Shown here one piece after another: positions 1 through 6,660 of a stretch of DNA of 31,263 nucleotides. The first letter of the stretch is position 1. The number at the start of each line of letters is the position of its first letter. The DNA is taken from contig CAYJFQ010000014.1 of assembly GCA_964369955.1 (NCBI GenBank), positions 1 to 31,263 on the forward strand, given 5' to 3'. A program made the translations under genes and the position numbers. This DNA is from CAYJFQ01 sp964369955. GTDB lineage: Bacteria > Bacillota_I > Bacilli_A > Erysipelotrichales > Erysipelotrichaceae. The notes beneath the pieces were generated by a model that was not told where the DNA came from, did not search any database, and was given only the letters and a program-made list of their open reading frames with translations.

Positions 1-420
1 CTTCACATAGATAACGTTCTAAGTGTCTGTTTTATTGCATAGAAAGTTAAAAAAATTAACTATTTTGATTATACAATGAATAATGTGGTGTAAACTACTA
101 ATATTTACTTATTGTTTTTCTTTCAAAACACTTTCTTTTGTTCAATTAATTATTGTTTTTATAGAATTCATATTAAAATTACTTGTTATTTAAAGCAACA
201 AAACTGAGTTTATAATTACTCAGCTTTGTTATAAAACTATTGAATTTCAAAACATCAACGCATATAGCTAATTTAGTAATTTAACTATATCATCAAATAT
301 GCTCTATCACTAAAGATAGTTATGATATTGCAACACCATACTGGCTCAATGTATTGTTTTTCTATTTTTTTCATTACACTTGATTACAATTGGTAATCCA
401 GGCATGACACTTATATATGA
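1..420. other. Gene-free AT-rich stretch
   Basis: No convincing gene on either strand. The stretch is very AT-rich and stops are frequent in all frames. It holds an imperfect inverted repeat (197-230) and an 11-nt inverted repeat that reaches into the end of the Fic remnant (388-429). A 29-codon minus-strand frame at 285-374 has no ribosome site and was not accepted. No tRNA-like or transposon-like structure was seen. Confidence 0.6.
197..230 (-). repeat. Imperfect inverted repeat, possible weak terminator
   Basis: Arms AACAAAACTGAGT (197-209) and ACTCAGCTTTGTT (218-230) flank an 8-nt loop. On the minus strand the single mismatch becomes a G-U pair, giving a 13-bp hairpin, followed by a weak T-run (GCTTTAAAT). 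It lies about 190 nt beyond the stop of the Fic remnant and could end its transcript, but the poor U-tract makes this uncertain. Confidence 0.35.
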
Positions 421-429
421 TTACCAATT
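388..429. repeat. 11-nt inverted repeat across the Fic-remnant stop
   Basis: AATTGGTAATC (388-398) is the exact reverse complement of GATTACCAATT (419-429), with a 20-nt spacer. The first arm is also part of a short local palindrome, GATTAC-AATTG-GTAATC (382-398). The second arm contains the last codon and stop of the Fic remnant. There is no T-tract on either side, so a protein-binding site or a footprint of rearrangement is as likely as a terminator. Confidence 0.4.
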
Positions 430-747
430 TTCCATTAATCGCATCAGTCTTTTGTTAGTGTAAATTGTTTCCTTTCCTATAATCTTAATATCTAAGAAAT
501 TGTTCTTAGCTAACTCTTTTAATCTTGTGCTAGCCATCTCTTTGTACAGTTCATCGTAAGTTGTAATAATACTCTCAATTTCAGAAGAACTTTTCGCTTC
601 CCCTAAGGTTATAGCATTTAAAATAATCTCTGGATTTGGCAACTGATTTATCACACCTTTTAATCCCCCTATTTTATTATTTGCATCTGAAAGAATCTTT
701 AATGTTTCAATGTCATATAGTTCTATTTTTAACGGTAGTTTATACAT
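421..747 (-). pseudogene. Fic-family remnant: N-terminal and C-terminal parts joined, catalytic core missing
   Basis: This 108-aa frame reads like the two ends of a Fic protein. Residues 3-68 match the Fic N-terminal domain, with the stretch EAKSSSEIESIITTYDELYK (residues 50-69) that carries the autoinhibitory-helix region. Residues 71-105 (RLKELAKNN, then IGKETIYTNKRLMRLM) look like the C-terminal winged-helix end. The roughly 230 residues that should lie between, including the HPFxxGNGRxxR AMPylation motif, are absent and the junction is in frame. Full-length relatives are about 350-380 aa. The start is ATG at 745-747 after a good site (GAGGTGAT). Since start, site and frame are intact, a small regulator or antitoxin-like product cannot be excluded, but loss of enzyme activity is clear. 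The family match is from memory of the domain. Confidence 0.7.
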
Positions 748-1074
748 GTTATCACCTCATGTTAAAATTTTATTTTTTTAACATAACTTAATCTCATATT
801 AAATCGTTAATCATTTTTTAACATATTTGTTATAACTATTTTCATTCATTGATATTCAGTTTTTTTATTTATGCAAAACGATTAGAATCTTGCTCTAGCC
901 TTTTCTGTAATCTCTTTCAAAATCCCACTTTTTAACATTTTCACTTTGATGCTTTAGTATAAAATACTGACATTATTTAAAAAGTTAAAATACCTTTTTA
1001 AGTTTTTCATTACAATAACCCCATTAAAAAAGAGACAATTTTCATCGTCTCTTTGTTTTTAATATATTTAACTA
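748..1074. other. Intergenic region upstream of the Fic remnant
   Basis: No gene seen. It holds a perfect 8-nt inverted repeat, TGTTAAAA (760-767) and TTTTAACA (776-783), immediately upstream of the Fic-remnant ribosome site, which could be an operator for that gene. At its far end lies the ptsI terminator (1024-1054). The rest is AT-rich with no recognisable structure. Confidence 0.5.
1024..1054 (-). terminator. Rho-independent terminator of ptsI
   Basis: Read on the minus strand, AAAGAGAC (1054-1047) pairs with GTCTCTTT (1036-1029) around a 10-nt loop and runs into further Ts. It lies 20 nt after the ptsI stop codon. Confidence 0.85.
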
Positions 1075-2781
1075 TTAAAGTTCTAAACCTTCTAATAAAG
1101 TTATAACTTCTTCACTGCTAGAACAATTTAAAGCTTTCTCAGCTACTTCTTGCATTTCTTTATAACTTAATGAAGTAATGATTTTACGTGCTTTAAGAAT
1201 AGAGGAAGCACTCATTGAAAACTCATCTAAACCTAAACCTAATAATAGCGCAACAGCCATAGGTTCACCAGCCATTTCTCCACACATACCACACCATTTA
1301 CCTTCTTTATGAGCACCATCAATAGTCATCTTAACTAAACGTAAGATTGATGGATTATATGGTTGATATAAATAAGCAACATTTTCACTCATTCTATCTG
1401 CAGCCATAGAATATTGAATTAAGTCATTAGTTCCAATAGAGAAGAAATCCGCAACCTTCGCAAACTGATCAGCTAAAACTGCAGCCGCAGGAATCTCAAC
1501 CATCATTCCAACCTCAATACTATCAGAAACCTTAACACCCTCATTAATTAAGTTCTCTTTTTCTTCATTAAATAAAGCCTTAGCTCTATTAAACTCATCA
1601 ACAGTCGCAATCATCGGGAACATGATACATAACTTACCATAAACAGAAGATCTAATTAAAGCTCTTAATTGAGTTCTAAAGATATCTGTACGATCTAAAC
1701 ATAATCTAATTGCACGGTAACCCAAGAAAGGATTCATTTCTTTAGGGAAAGGTAAATAAGGCAATTCCTTATCTCCACCAATATCTAAAGTACGAACAAC
1801 AACAGGATGGTCACCCATAGATTCTAATACACTCTTGTAAGCTTCAAACTGCTCATCTTCAGTAGGTAAGCTAGTCGCATCCATATACAAGAACTCAGTA
1901 CGATATAAACCAACACCTTCGCCACCATTTTCTAAAACACCAACAGCATCCTTAGGAGTACCAATATTACCAACTAACTCAACATGTCTACCATCAACAG
2001 TAACACTAGCTTGATCCTTTAAAACTTTTAAAGCCTCTTTTTCATTTAAGAAAGCCTCAGCCTTAGCTTGGTATTCTTTAATCTCTGCATCACTAGGATT
2101 AATAATAACAACCCCATCAATAGCATCCAAAATAATAACATCATCTTGATTGCAATTATCAAGTAAAGCCCCACAACCAACAACAGCAGGAATCTCTAAA
2201 GATCTAGCCATGATTGCTGAATGAGAAGTTCTACCACCAATTTCAGTCGCAAAACCTTTAGTAAAATCTTTATTTAACTGAGCAGTATCACTAGGAGTTA
2301 AATCATGTGCAACAATAACACACTCTTCATCAATTAAAGTTAAATCAGGAGTTTTAACACCTAATAAGTGACATTTAATACGATAAGTAACATCCTTAAT
2401 ATCCGCAGCTCTTTCACGCATATAAGCATCATCCATAGATTCAAACATCCCAATAAACATGTTCGCAACTTGTTCAAGGGCATACTCAGAATTAACTCCA
2501 TCATTAGAAATAGAAGCTTCAACCTGACTGAAGAAATCAGGATCATTAGCAACCATTAAATGAGCATCAAAAATAGCTAACTCTTCATCAGACAATTTAC
2601 CGACAGCCTTTGCCTTAATAGTCTCGATATCAGTACAAGTCTTCTCAATAGAAGCCTTTAATTTCGCAATTTCATCCTCAACTACGACATCTGTCTTTTT
2701 AACAATAGTTACAACTGGATGCTCTAACTTGAACACCTTAGAAATAACAACACCACTACTAGCAGCAATTCCTTTTATCAT
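1075..2781 (-). CDS. ptsI: Phosphoenolpyruvate--protein phosphotransferase (PTS enzyme I)
   Basis: Cytoplasmic first enzyme of the sugar phosphotransferase system. It takes phosphate from PEP onto a histidine and passes it to HPr. At 568 aa it has the usual enzyme I length. The swivelling phospho-His domain carries GGRTSHSAIMARS with the active His187. The C-terminal PEP-binding barrel has GVGLYRTEFLYM, the RTLDIGGDK segment, EVGMMVEIPAAA, FFSIGTNDLIQY and, near the end, CGMCGEMAG with the catalytic Cys500. The start ATG follows GAGAGGGA. The gene has its own promoter (2812-2841) and terminator (1024-1054), and HPr (ptsH) is not adjacent, so it appears to be monocistronic. All key residues are present. 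Confidence 0.97.
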   Translation of the reverse strand: MIKGIAASSGVVISKVFKLEHPVVTIVKKTDVVVEDEIAKLKASIEKTCTDIETIKAKAVGKLSDEELAIFDAHLMVANDPDFFSQVEASISNDGVNSEYALEQVANMFIGMFESMDDAYMRERAADIKDVTYRIKCHLLGVKTPDLTLIDEECVIVAHDLTPSDTAQLNKDFTKGFATEIGGRTSHSAIMARSLEIPAVVGCGALLDNCNQDDVIILDAIDGVVIINPSDAEIKEYQAKAEAFLNEKEALKVLKDQASVTVDGRHVELVGNIGTPKDAVGVLENGGEGVGLYRTEFLYMDATSLPTEDEQFEAYKSVLESMGDHPVVVRTLDIGGDKELPYLPFPKEMNPFLGYRAIRLCLDRTDIFRTQLRALIRSSVYGKLCIMFPMIATVDEFNRAKALFNEEKENLINEGVKVSDSIEVGMMVEIPAAAVLADQFAKVADFFSIGTNDLIQYSMAADRMSENVAYLYQPYNPSILRLVKMTIDGAHKEGKWCGMCGEMAGEPMAVALLLGLGLDEFSMSASSILKARKIITSLSYKEMQEVAEKALNCSSSEEVITLLEGLEL

Positions 2782-2811
2782 AATTAAAATCCCTCTCTTT
2801 TATTCCATAAA

Positions 2812-2841
2812 ATTATAACATTAATTTAAACTAGTAACCAA
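2812..2841 (-). promoter_or_regulatory. Candidate promoter of ptsI
   Basis: On the minus strand, TTGGTT (2841-2836), an 18-nt spacer and TATAAT (2817-2812), with a TGT just before the -10 making it an extended -10 (TGTTATAAT). It lies 31 nt upstream of the ptsI ATG. Confidence 0.6.
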
Positions 2842-2842
2842 T

Positions 2843-2867
2843 AAAAAAGTTACCTAAATTAGGTAAC
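2843..2867 (-). terminator. Rho-independent terminator after the cytidylyltransferase gene
   Basis: On the minus strand GTTACCTA (2867-2860), loop ATT and TAGGTAAC (2856-2849) are followed by six Ts (2848-2843). It closes the HAD/tagD-like pair and separates it from ptsI. Confidence 0.85.
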
Positions 2868-2874
2868 AATTAAA

Positions 2875-3276
2875 CTATTTTTTCATGTCATTTTTAATCT
2901 GTGTTGTCGAAATACCGTCAGTTCTAGGTAAGTAAACAACTTCGCAATAATCCTTTAGGAAATCGAATTTTCCAGTCCAATCATCACCCATCACAAAAAC
3001 ATCAACATCATTATCCACAACATCAGGAATCTTCTGCTCCCAATTGTTTTCAGGAATAACCTCATCAACATATTGAATCGCCTCTAAGATCTCTTTTCTA
3101 ACCTCATATGGATGATAAGTCTTCTTGCTTTTCTCATTCCAATTAAACTCATCAGAACTAACAACAACAATTAAATAATCACCATATTCTTTAGCACGCT
3201 TTAAAATTCTAACATGCCCCTGATGCAACAAATCAAACGTTCCATAAGTAATAACTATCTTTTTATTATCTCTCAT
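2875..3276 (-). CDS. tagD: Glycerol-3-phosphate cytidylyltransferase-like protein (TagD/TarD family)
   Basis: Predicted to make CDP-glycerol from CTP and glycerol 3-phosphate, a precursor of glycerol-phosphate polymers on the cell surface. At 133 aa it matches the compact TagD family (about 130 aa). Visible motifs are YGTFDLLHQGH with the nucleotidyltransferase HxGH signature (His18, His21), YHPYEVRKEILEAIQYVDEV, FVMGDDW (residues 94-100) and the closing RTDGISTT signature (118-125). The ATG start lies inside the end of the HAD phosphatase gene (11-nt overlap), so the two are translated together. No tagF-like polymerase is present in the window. Other polyol-phosphate substrates are possible, so the exact substrate is inference. 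Confidence 0.88.
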   Translation of the reverse strand: MRDNKKIVITYGTFDLLHQGHVRILKRAKEYGDYLIVVVSSDEFNWNEKSKKTYHPYEVRKEILEAIQYVDEVIPENNWEQKIPDVVDNDVDVFVMGDDWTGKFDFLKDYCEVVYLPRTDGISTTQIKNDMKK

Positions 3277-3919
3277 ACTTTTCTACAATCTCCACTATCT
3301 CTGATAAATCATCAATTAAATAATCCGCTATATCTTGTTTAAAGTTATAACGCTCATCACGCTTGGCAATAACCTTCATCCCTGCAGCCTTAGCCGCCGC
3401 TATTCCATAAGTTGAATCCTCAATCACAAAACAATCTTCAGGCTTAACCCCAATACGCTGTGCACAATGAAGATAAATCTCCGGATTAGGCTTAGATTCC
3501 TTAAAATCATAGCCAGACACAATAAACTCAAAATAATCTCTAATCCCTAAAGTTCTTAAAACCTCTTCAATTTTCTCATATCTACCACTAGATGCGACAA
3601 ATAAACGATAACCTTTTTTACTCAAAATTTCAACAGTTTCCTGGACATTATCCATCTTAATCTCTAAATAATTTGGATAAGAACCAGCTAAATAAACCAA
3701 AAAATCTTCAGTCATATCCTCTACACTAGCATAAAAATCAGGATAATTATCTTTAATATATTTATAAGTCATATTAAAATTTCCGCCAACTAATTGGAGG
3801 TAATCAACCCCTGTAATTTTATATTTACACTCTTTTAAAAAAGCTAAAGTAATTATCTCGTGATAAGGTTCAGTATCAACTATAACGCCATCATTATCAA
3901 ATATTATTATTTTTTCCAT
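3266..3919 (-). CDS. HAD-superfamily hydrolase, subfamily IA (phosphatase or phosphomutase-like)
   Basis: Predicted cytoplasmic phosphatase of the beta-phosphoglucomutase/phosphoglycolate phosphatase group. Motif I is IIFDNDGVIVDTEP with the nucleophile Asp8 and Asp10. Motif II is FVASSGR, motif III the Lys in ESKPNPEIY, and motif IV VIEDSTYGI. A four-helix cap lies between motifs I and II. Two ATGs are adjacent. The AAGGAG site is only 2 nt from the first (3920-3922) and 5 nt from the second (3917-3919), so the second is preferred, giving 217 aa. The 3' end overlaps the TagD-like gene by 11 nt, suggesting the phosphatase acts on a metabolite in the same pathway. The substrate cannot be read from sequence. 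Confidence 0.88.
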   Translation of the reverse strand: MEKIIIFDNDGVIVDTEPYHEIITLAFLKECKYKITGVDYLQLVGGNFNMTYKYIKDNYPDFYASVEDMTEDFLVYLAGSYPNYLEIKMDNVQETVEILSKKGYRLFVASSGRYEKIEEVLRTLGIRDYFEFIVSGYDFKESKPNPEIYLHCAQRIGVKPEDCFVIEDSTYGIAAAKAAGMKVIAKRDERYNFKQDIADYLIDDLSEIVEIVEKYER

Positions 3920-3938
3920 CATTACTCCTTGTTTTTAA

Positions 3939-3944
3939 ATTATA
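3939..3944 (-). promoter_or_regulatory. Candidate -10 box for the HAD/tagD pair
   Basis: A perfect TATAAT on the minus strand, 20 nt from the chosen start codon. No good -35 is visible at the usual distance. A transcript from here would have a very short leader that still includes the AAGGAG site. Confidence 0.45.
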
Positions 3945-4082
3945 CAACAAGTTTCTCTAAAATGATTAAAATTATTTAATCAATCATATACAGCACTTCG
4001 CTTAAATATATGTGTTGATAACGGAAAACATAGAACATCATTAATTATTGATAAAACTGTTAAAGTAATGCTCTTTTCCTTC

Positions 4083-4106
4083 AAGGTATAATTTAAATTA
4101 TACCTT
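4083..4106. repeat. Perfect 24-nt palindrome
   Basis: AAGGTATAATTT is followed directly by its exact reverse complement, with no loop. It lies about 165 nt upstream of the HAD start, just past the V-ATPase operon terminator. Having no loop and no T-tract, it looks more like a dimeric-protein binding site than a terminator. Confidence 0.6.
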
Positions 4107-4113
4107 TAAAGAT

Positions 4114-4138
4114 AAAAAAAGACTAAGATCTCTTAGTC
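4114..4138 (-). terminator. Strong terminator of the V-ATPase operon, likely bidirectional
   Basis: GACTAAGA (4121-4128) and TCTTAGTC (4131-4138) form a perfect stem. On the minus strand it is followed by seven Ts (4120-4114). On the plus strand it is followed by AAG and seven Ts (4142-4148). It lies about 95 nt after the stop of the small gene at 4233. Confidence 0.85.
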
Positions 4139-4232
4139 AAGTTTTTTTGGAAAGTATTTTCCTAGCATAAGCTATTAAAGAAGTTTATCACTAAAATAAT
4201 TAATTCTTAAATTCTATCCCCTAATTTATATA

Positions 4233-4538
4233 TTAATAATGAATATAGTTTAAAAACTTCGTCATTGCTTGTGCTTTTGCACGATAATAGGTAGATCTTG
4301 AATAATAAGTAATCCACCAATTTTCATGCTTACCCTTTTTAAAATCGTTGTTAATGATTCTACGGTCTTCTTCTTCGATTTCATTTAGCGCAAACTCTAA
4401 CAACAACATTAAGTTGTATTTACCCAAAGCGTTTTTAACCATATTTGTATCTTTAAAAAATTCCTGTTTTCTCGCAATTCTGAATAATGCTTTTAACAAA
4501 GATTCCTTTTGCGGAAAATTTAATTCCCCATTATACAT
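4233..4538 (-). CDS. Small helix-turn-helix-like protein, resembles MG284/MPN403 family
   Basis: A 101-aa protein without a firm functional assignment. The C-terminal half (LLLEFALNEIEEEDRRIIN, then YYSRSTYYRAKAQAMTKFL) looks like a sigma-region-4 or ArpU-type helix-turn-helix and recalls the MG284/MPN403 family of Mollicutes. That identification is from memory and is moderate. The start is the ATG at 4536-4538 behind the strong site AAGGGGG (8-nt spacing). The frame extends 10 codons further up only through a TTG that lies inside a palindrome (4556-4571). The gene begins 63 nt after ntpD with no terminator between, so it is probably transcribed with the V-ATPase and could be a regulator. Confidence 0.75.
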   Translation of the reverse strand: MYNGELNFPQKESLLKALFRIARKQEFFKDTNMVKNALGKYNLMLLLEFALNEIEEEDRRIINNDFKKGKHENWWITYYSRSTYYRAKAQAMTKFLNYIHY

Positions 4539-4555
4539 AGATATTTCCCCCTTAA

Positions 4556-4571
4556 TTATTGATATCAATAA
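4556..4571. repeat. Perfect 16-nt palindrome upstream of the small gene
   Basis: TTATTGAT followed by ATCAATAA, centred about 25 nt upstream of the ATG at 4538 and between ntpD and the small gene. It could be an operator recognised by a dimeric protein, perhaps the adjacent HTH-like product. That link is inference. Confidence 0.45.
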
Positions 4572-4601
4572 AACAAGGAAATTCCTAAGTTAGATAGAAA
4601 A

Positions 4602-5207
4602 TTAGTTTTTGTTTTTAATCATTTTTAATCTTACAAACTCTTCTCGTTCCTTTTCTTCAAGGGAGTCCGCAATAAACTTAATATTTCTTTCCATTTCTGG
4701 AATTGAAATATTCTTTAAGGCATTAGCTCTTTTTTGAGTTTTTCTAATCGCATTAGCTAAACGATAAACTGAATTATCAATCTCGGCTAGCATTACTGTT
4801 AATACCTTTACTTGGTTAAAGAGAATATAGGTTTTATCTAACTGTGAGTTAGTTTGTTCAAAGCCATATTCAAACCTTAACTTCACTTCTTTAATACTTA
4901 CACTAGGAATTTCCACCCCCATAATACTTCGATAAGTTATGGATACCGAATCTTCAACACTAATAGTGTTGGCAATATCGTTAATTACTCCTAGTGAGAT
5001 ATTAGCTAGTTGGAGATGTTGATAAGCTTCTTGGTATTTATCTGCTATTTCTTCGCGAAGAATCGTAACTTTCGCATTTAAAGACATCATTTCCTTAATT
5101 AAAATGTTACGTTTACGATCTAATAGTTCATATCCATTTATAGCTAACTTTAAAGAGTTTTTGATGGCTAGCAGATTACCTTTAGTTGGGATAGCTTTAG
5201 TTGTCAT
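4602..5207 (-). CDS. ntpD: V-type ATPase subunit D (central shaft)
   Basis: Central rotor stalk that couples A3B3 catalysis to the membrane ring. At 201 aa it is the usual size. The N-terminal segment AIPTKGNLLAIKNSLKLA (residues 5-22) is the family hallmark. Long N- and C-terminal helices form the antiparallel coiled coil, ending in a second helix with RLANAIRKTQKRANALKN. The ATG follows AGAGGAAT and overlaps the end of ntpB by 11 nt. It is the last ATPase gene of the operon. Confidence 0.95.
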   Translation of the reverse strand: MTTKAIPTKGNLLAIKNSLKLAINGYELLDRKRNILIKEMMSLNAKVTILREEIADKYQEAYQHLQLANISLGVINDIANTISVEDSVSITYRSIMGVEIPSVSIKEVKLRFEYGFEQTNSQLDKTYILFNQVKVLTVMLAEIDNSVYRLANAIRKTQKRANALKNISIPEMERNIKFIADSLEEKEREEFVRLKMIKNKN

Positions 5208-6651
5208 CTAATTCCTCTTTTTTAAAGATGTCTGGAGTCCCACCTACCAGTGTACTATCAAAATAAGCAATTGCTTTTGTTGAATTATAATACTTGGTTA
5301 TTATCTCAGGCTCCAAACGATCTAGCATTTCTATCGGCAATAAGGACAATAAATTCCACCCTAAATTTAAAGTCTCAATAATTGTTCTGTTAGTTTGACT
5401 GCCCTGTCCAATATACTCAGATTCAAAGATACGACCAAAGGCCACTAACTTTTGATCTGCTTCTGATAATTCATCTTCACCGATAACACCCGCTAAACTA
5501 CGAGCATCTTGAACCCTTGCATAAGTTGCAAATAACTGATTAGCCAACGGTGCATGATCAGCCCTTGTATAGCCTTCACCAATCCCGTCCTTCATTAACC
5601 TTGATAAAGAAGGTAAGACAGCTACAGGTGGAAAAATGCTTAACTTATGAAGATTGCGGTCTAAACTTATTTGACCCTCAGTAATATATCCGGTTAAATC
5701 TGGAACCGGATGTGTAATATCATCATTAGGCATTGTCAAAATTGGAAGTTGGGTTAATGACCCTTCTTTCCCTTCGATAATTCCTGCCCTCTCATAAAGA
5801 GAGGCAAGGTCAGAATATAAGTATCCCGGATATCCTTTACGTCCAGGTATCTCACCTTTTGAACTACTGAATTCTCTTAGCGCTTCGCAATAAGCTGTAA
5901 CATCTGTCATTATAACTAAAACATGCATCCCACATTCAAAAGCTAAGTATTCAGCCGCTGTTAGAGCGCATCTTGGAGTTAAAATTCTTTCAATTATTGG
6001 ATCATTGGCAAGATTGACAAACATCGTCACTTTTTCCATAACTCCTGCTTCCGCAAAAGATTTCTTGAAGTAATCAGCTACATCGTTCTTCACTCCCATT
6101 GCCGCAAAGACTACCGCAAATTTATCTTCATCGTTATCTGAAATTTTTGCCTGCCTTACTATTTGGGCCGCTAATTCATTATGTGGTAATCCAGACCCTG
6201 AAAAGATTGGAAGTTTTTGACCGCGAATCAAGGTGTTTAATCCATCGATTGAAGAGATTCCAGTATTGATATAAGCTCTTGGATACTGTCTTGCGACAGG
6301 GTTCAATGGCAACCCATTAACATCTTCTAATTTTTTCGCAAAGACCGGACCTAGTCCGTCGATCGGTTTACCAGAACCAGAAAAAACACGACCAAGAATT
6401 TCTTTTGAGACAGGTAATTCCATTGGGCGTCCTTTTAGTTTAGATTTAACGTTTGTTTGTGACATTTCACTTGTACCTTCAAAAACTTGAACTACACATT
6501 TCTTGTCTTCCATCATGATGATTCTACCTTGACGCTTTGTATTATCATCTAAAGAAAATTCAATCATTTCCTCAAAGAAGGCATCGTCAACATTGTCTAA
6601 AACAACTAGTGATCCATTAATTTCTTTTAATCCTAAATATTGTTTTGCCAT
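5197..6651 (-). CDS. ntpB: V-type ATPase subunit B (non-catalytic)
   Basis: Non-catalytic nucleotide-binding subunit of the A3B3 head, 484 aa. It has the beta-barrel N-terminus and, in place of a Walker A motif, SGSGLPHNELAAQI starting at residue 151, which is diagnostic of B against A. Other family segments are INTGISSIDGLNTLIRGQKLP (residues 128-148, read in two parts), the FECGMHVLVIMTDVTAYCEA region and PGRKGYPGYLYSDLASLYERAG. A perfect AAGGAGG precedes the ATG, and the start lies 9 nt after the ntpA stop. It overlaps ntpD at its 3' end. Confidence 0.97.
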   Translation of the reverse strand: MAKQYLGLKEINGSLVVLDNVDDAFFEEMIEFSLDDNTKRQGRIIMMEDKKCVVQVFEGTSEMSQTNVKSKLKGRPMELPVSKEILGRVFSGSGKPIDGLGPVFAKKLEDVNGLPLNPVARQYPRAYINTGISSIDGLNTLIRGQKLPIFSGSGLPHNELAAQIVRQAKISDNDEDKFAVVFAAMGVKNDVADYFKKSFAEAGVMEKVTMFVNLANDPIIERILTPRCALTAAEYLAFECGMHVLVIMTDVTAYCEALREFSSSKGEIPGRKGYPGYLYSDLASLYERAGIIEGKEGSLTQLPILTMPNDDITHPVPDLTGYITEGQISLDRNLHKLSIFPPVAVLPSLSRLMKDGIGEGYTRADHAPLANQLFATYARVQDARSLAGVIGEDELSEADQKLVAFGRIFESEYIGQGSQTNRTIIETLNLGWNLLSLLPIEMLDRLEPEIITKYYNSTKAIAYFDSTLVGGTPDIFKKEELDDN

Positions 6652-6660
6652 AGGTCCTCC

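Larger units (their letters stand above)
3923..4232. other. Intergenic region between the HAD gene and the V-ATPase-linked small gene
   Basis: No gene seen in these 310 bases. From left to right it holds the -10 box for the HAD gene (3939-3944), a perfect 24-nt palindrome (4083-4106) and the terminator that ends the V-ATPase transcript (4114-4138). Confidence 0.6.

Noticed and set aside
285..374. 29-codon minus-strand frame after the Fic remnant
   Set aside because: No ribosome site, no recognisable similarity and a length expected by chance.
2361..2559. Open frames on other frames inside ptsI (and similar frames inside ntpI, oppC, ABC-F, licD, asnS and ccdA)
   Set aside because: They lie wholly within well-supported genes, have no family features and follow from the codon bias of the real gene.
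4539..4568. Ten-codon upstream extension of the small HTH-like gene
   Set aside because: It starts with TTG inside a palindrome, while the internal ATG has a strong AAGGGGG site at 8 nt.
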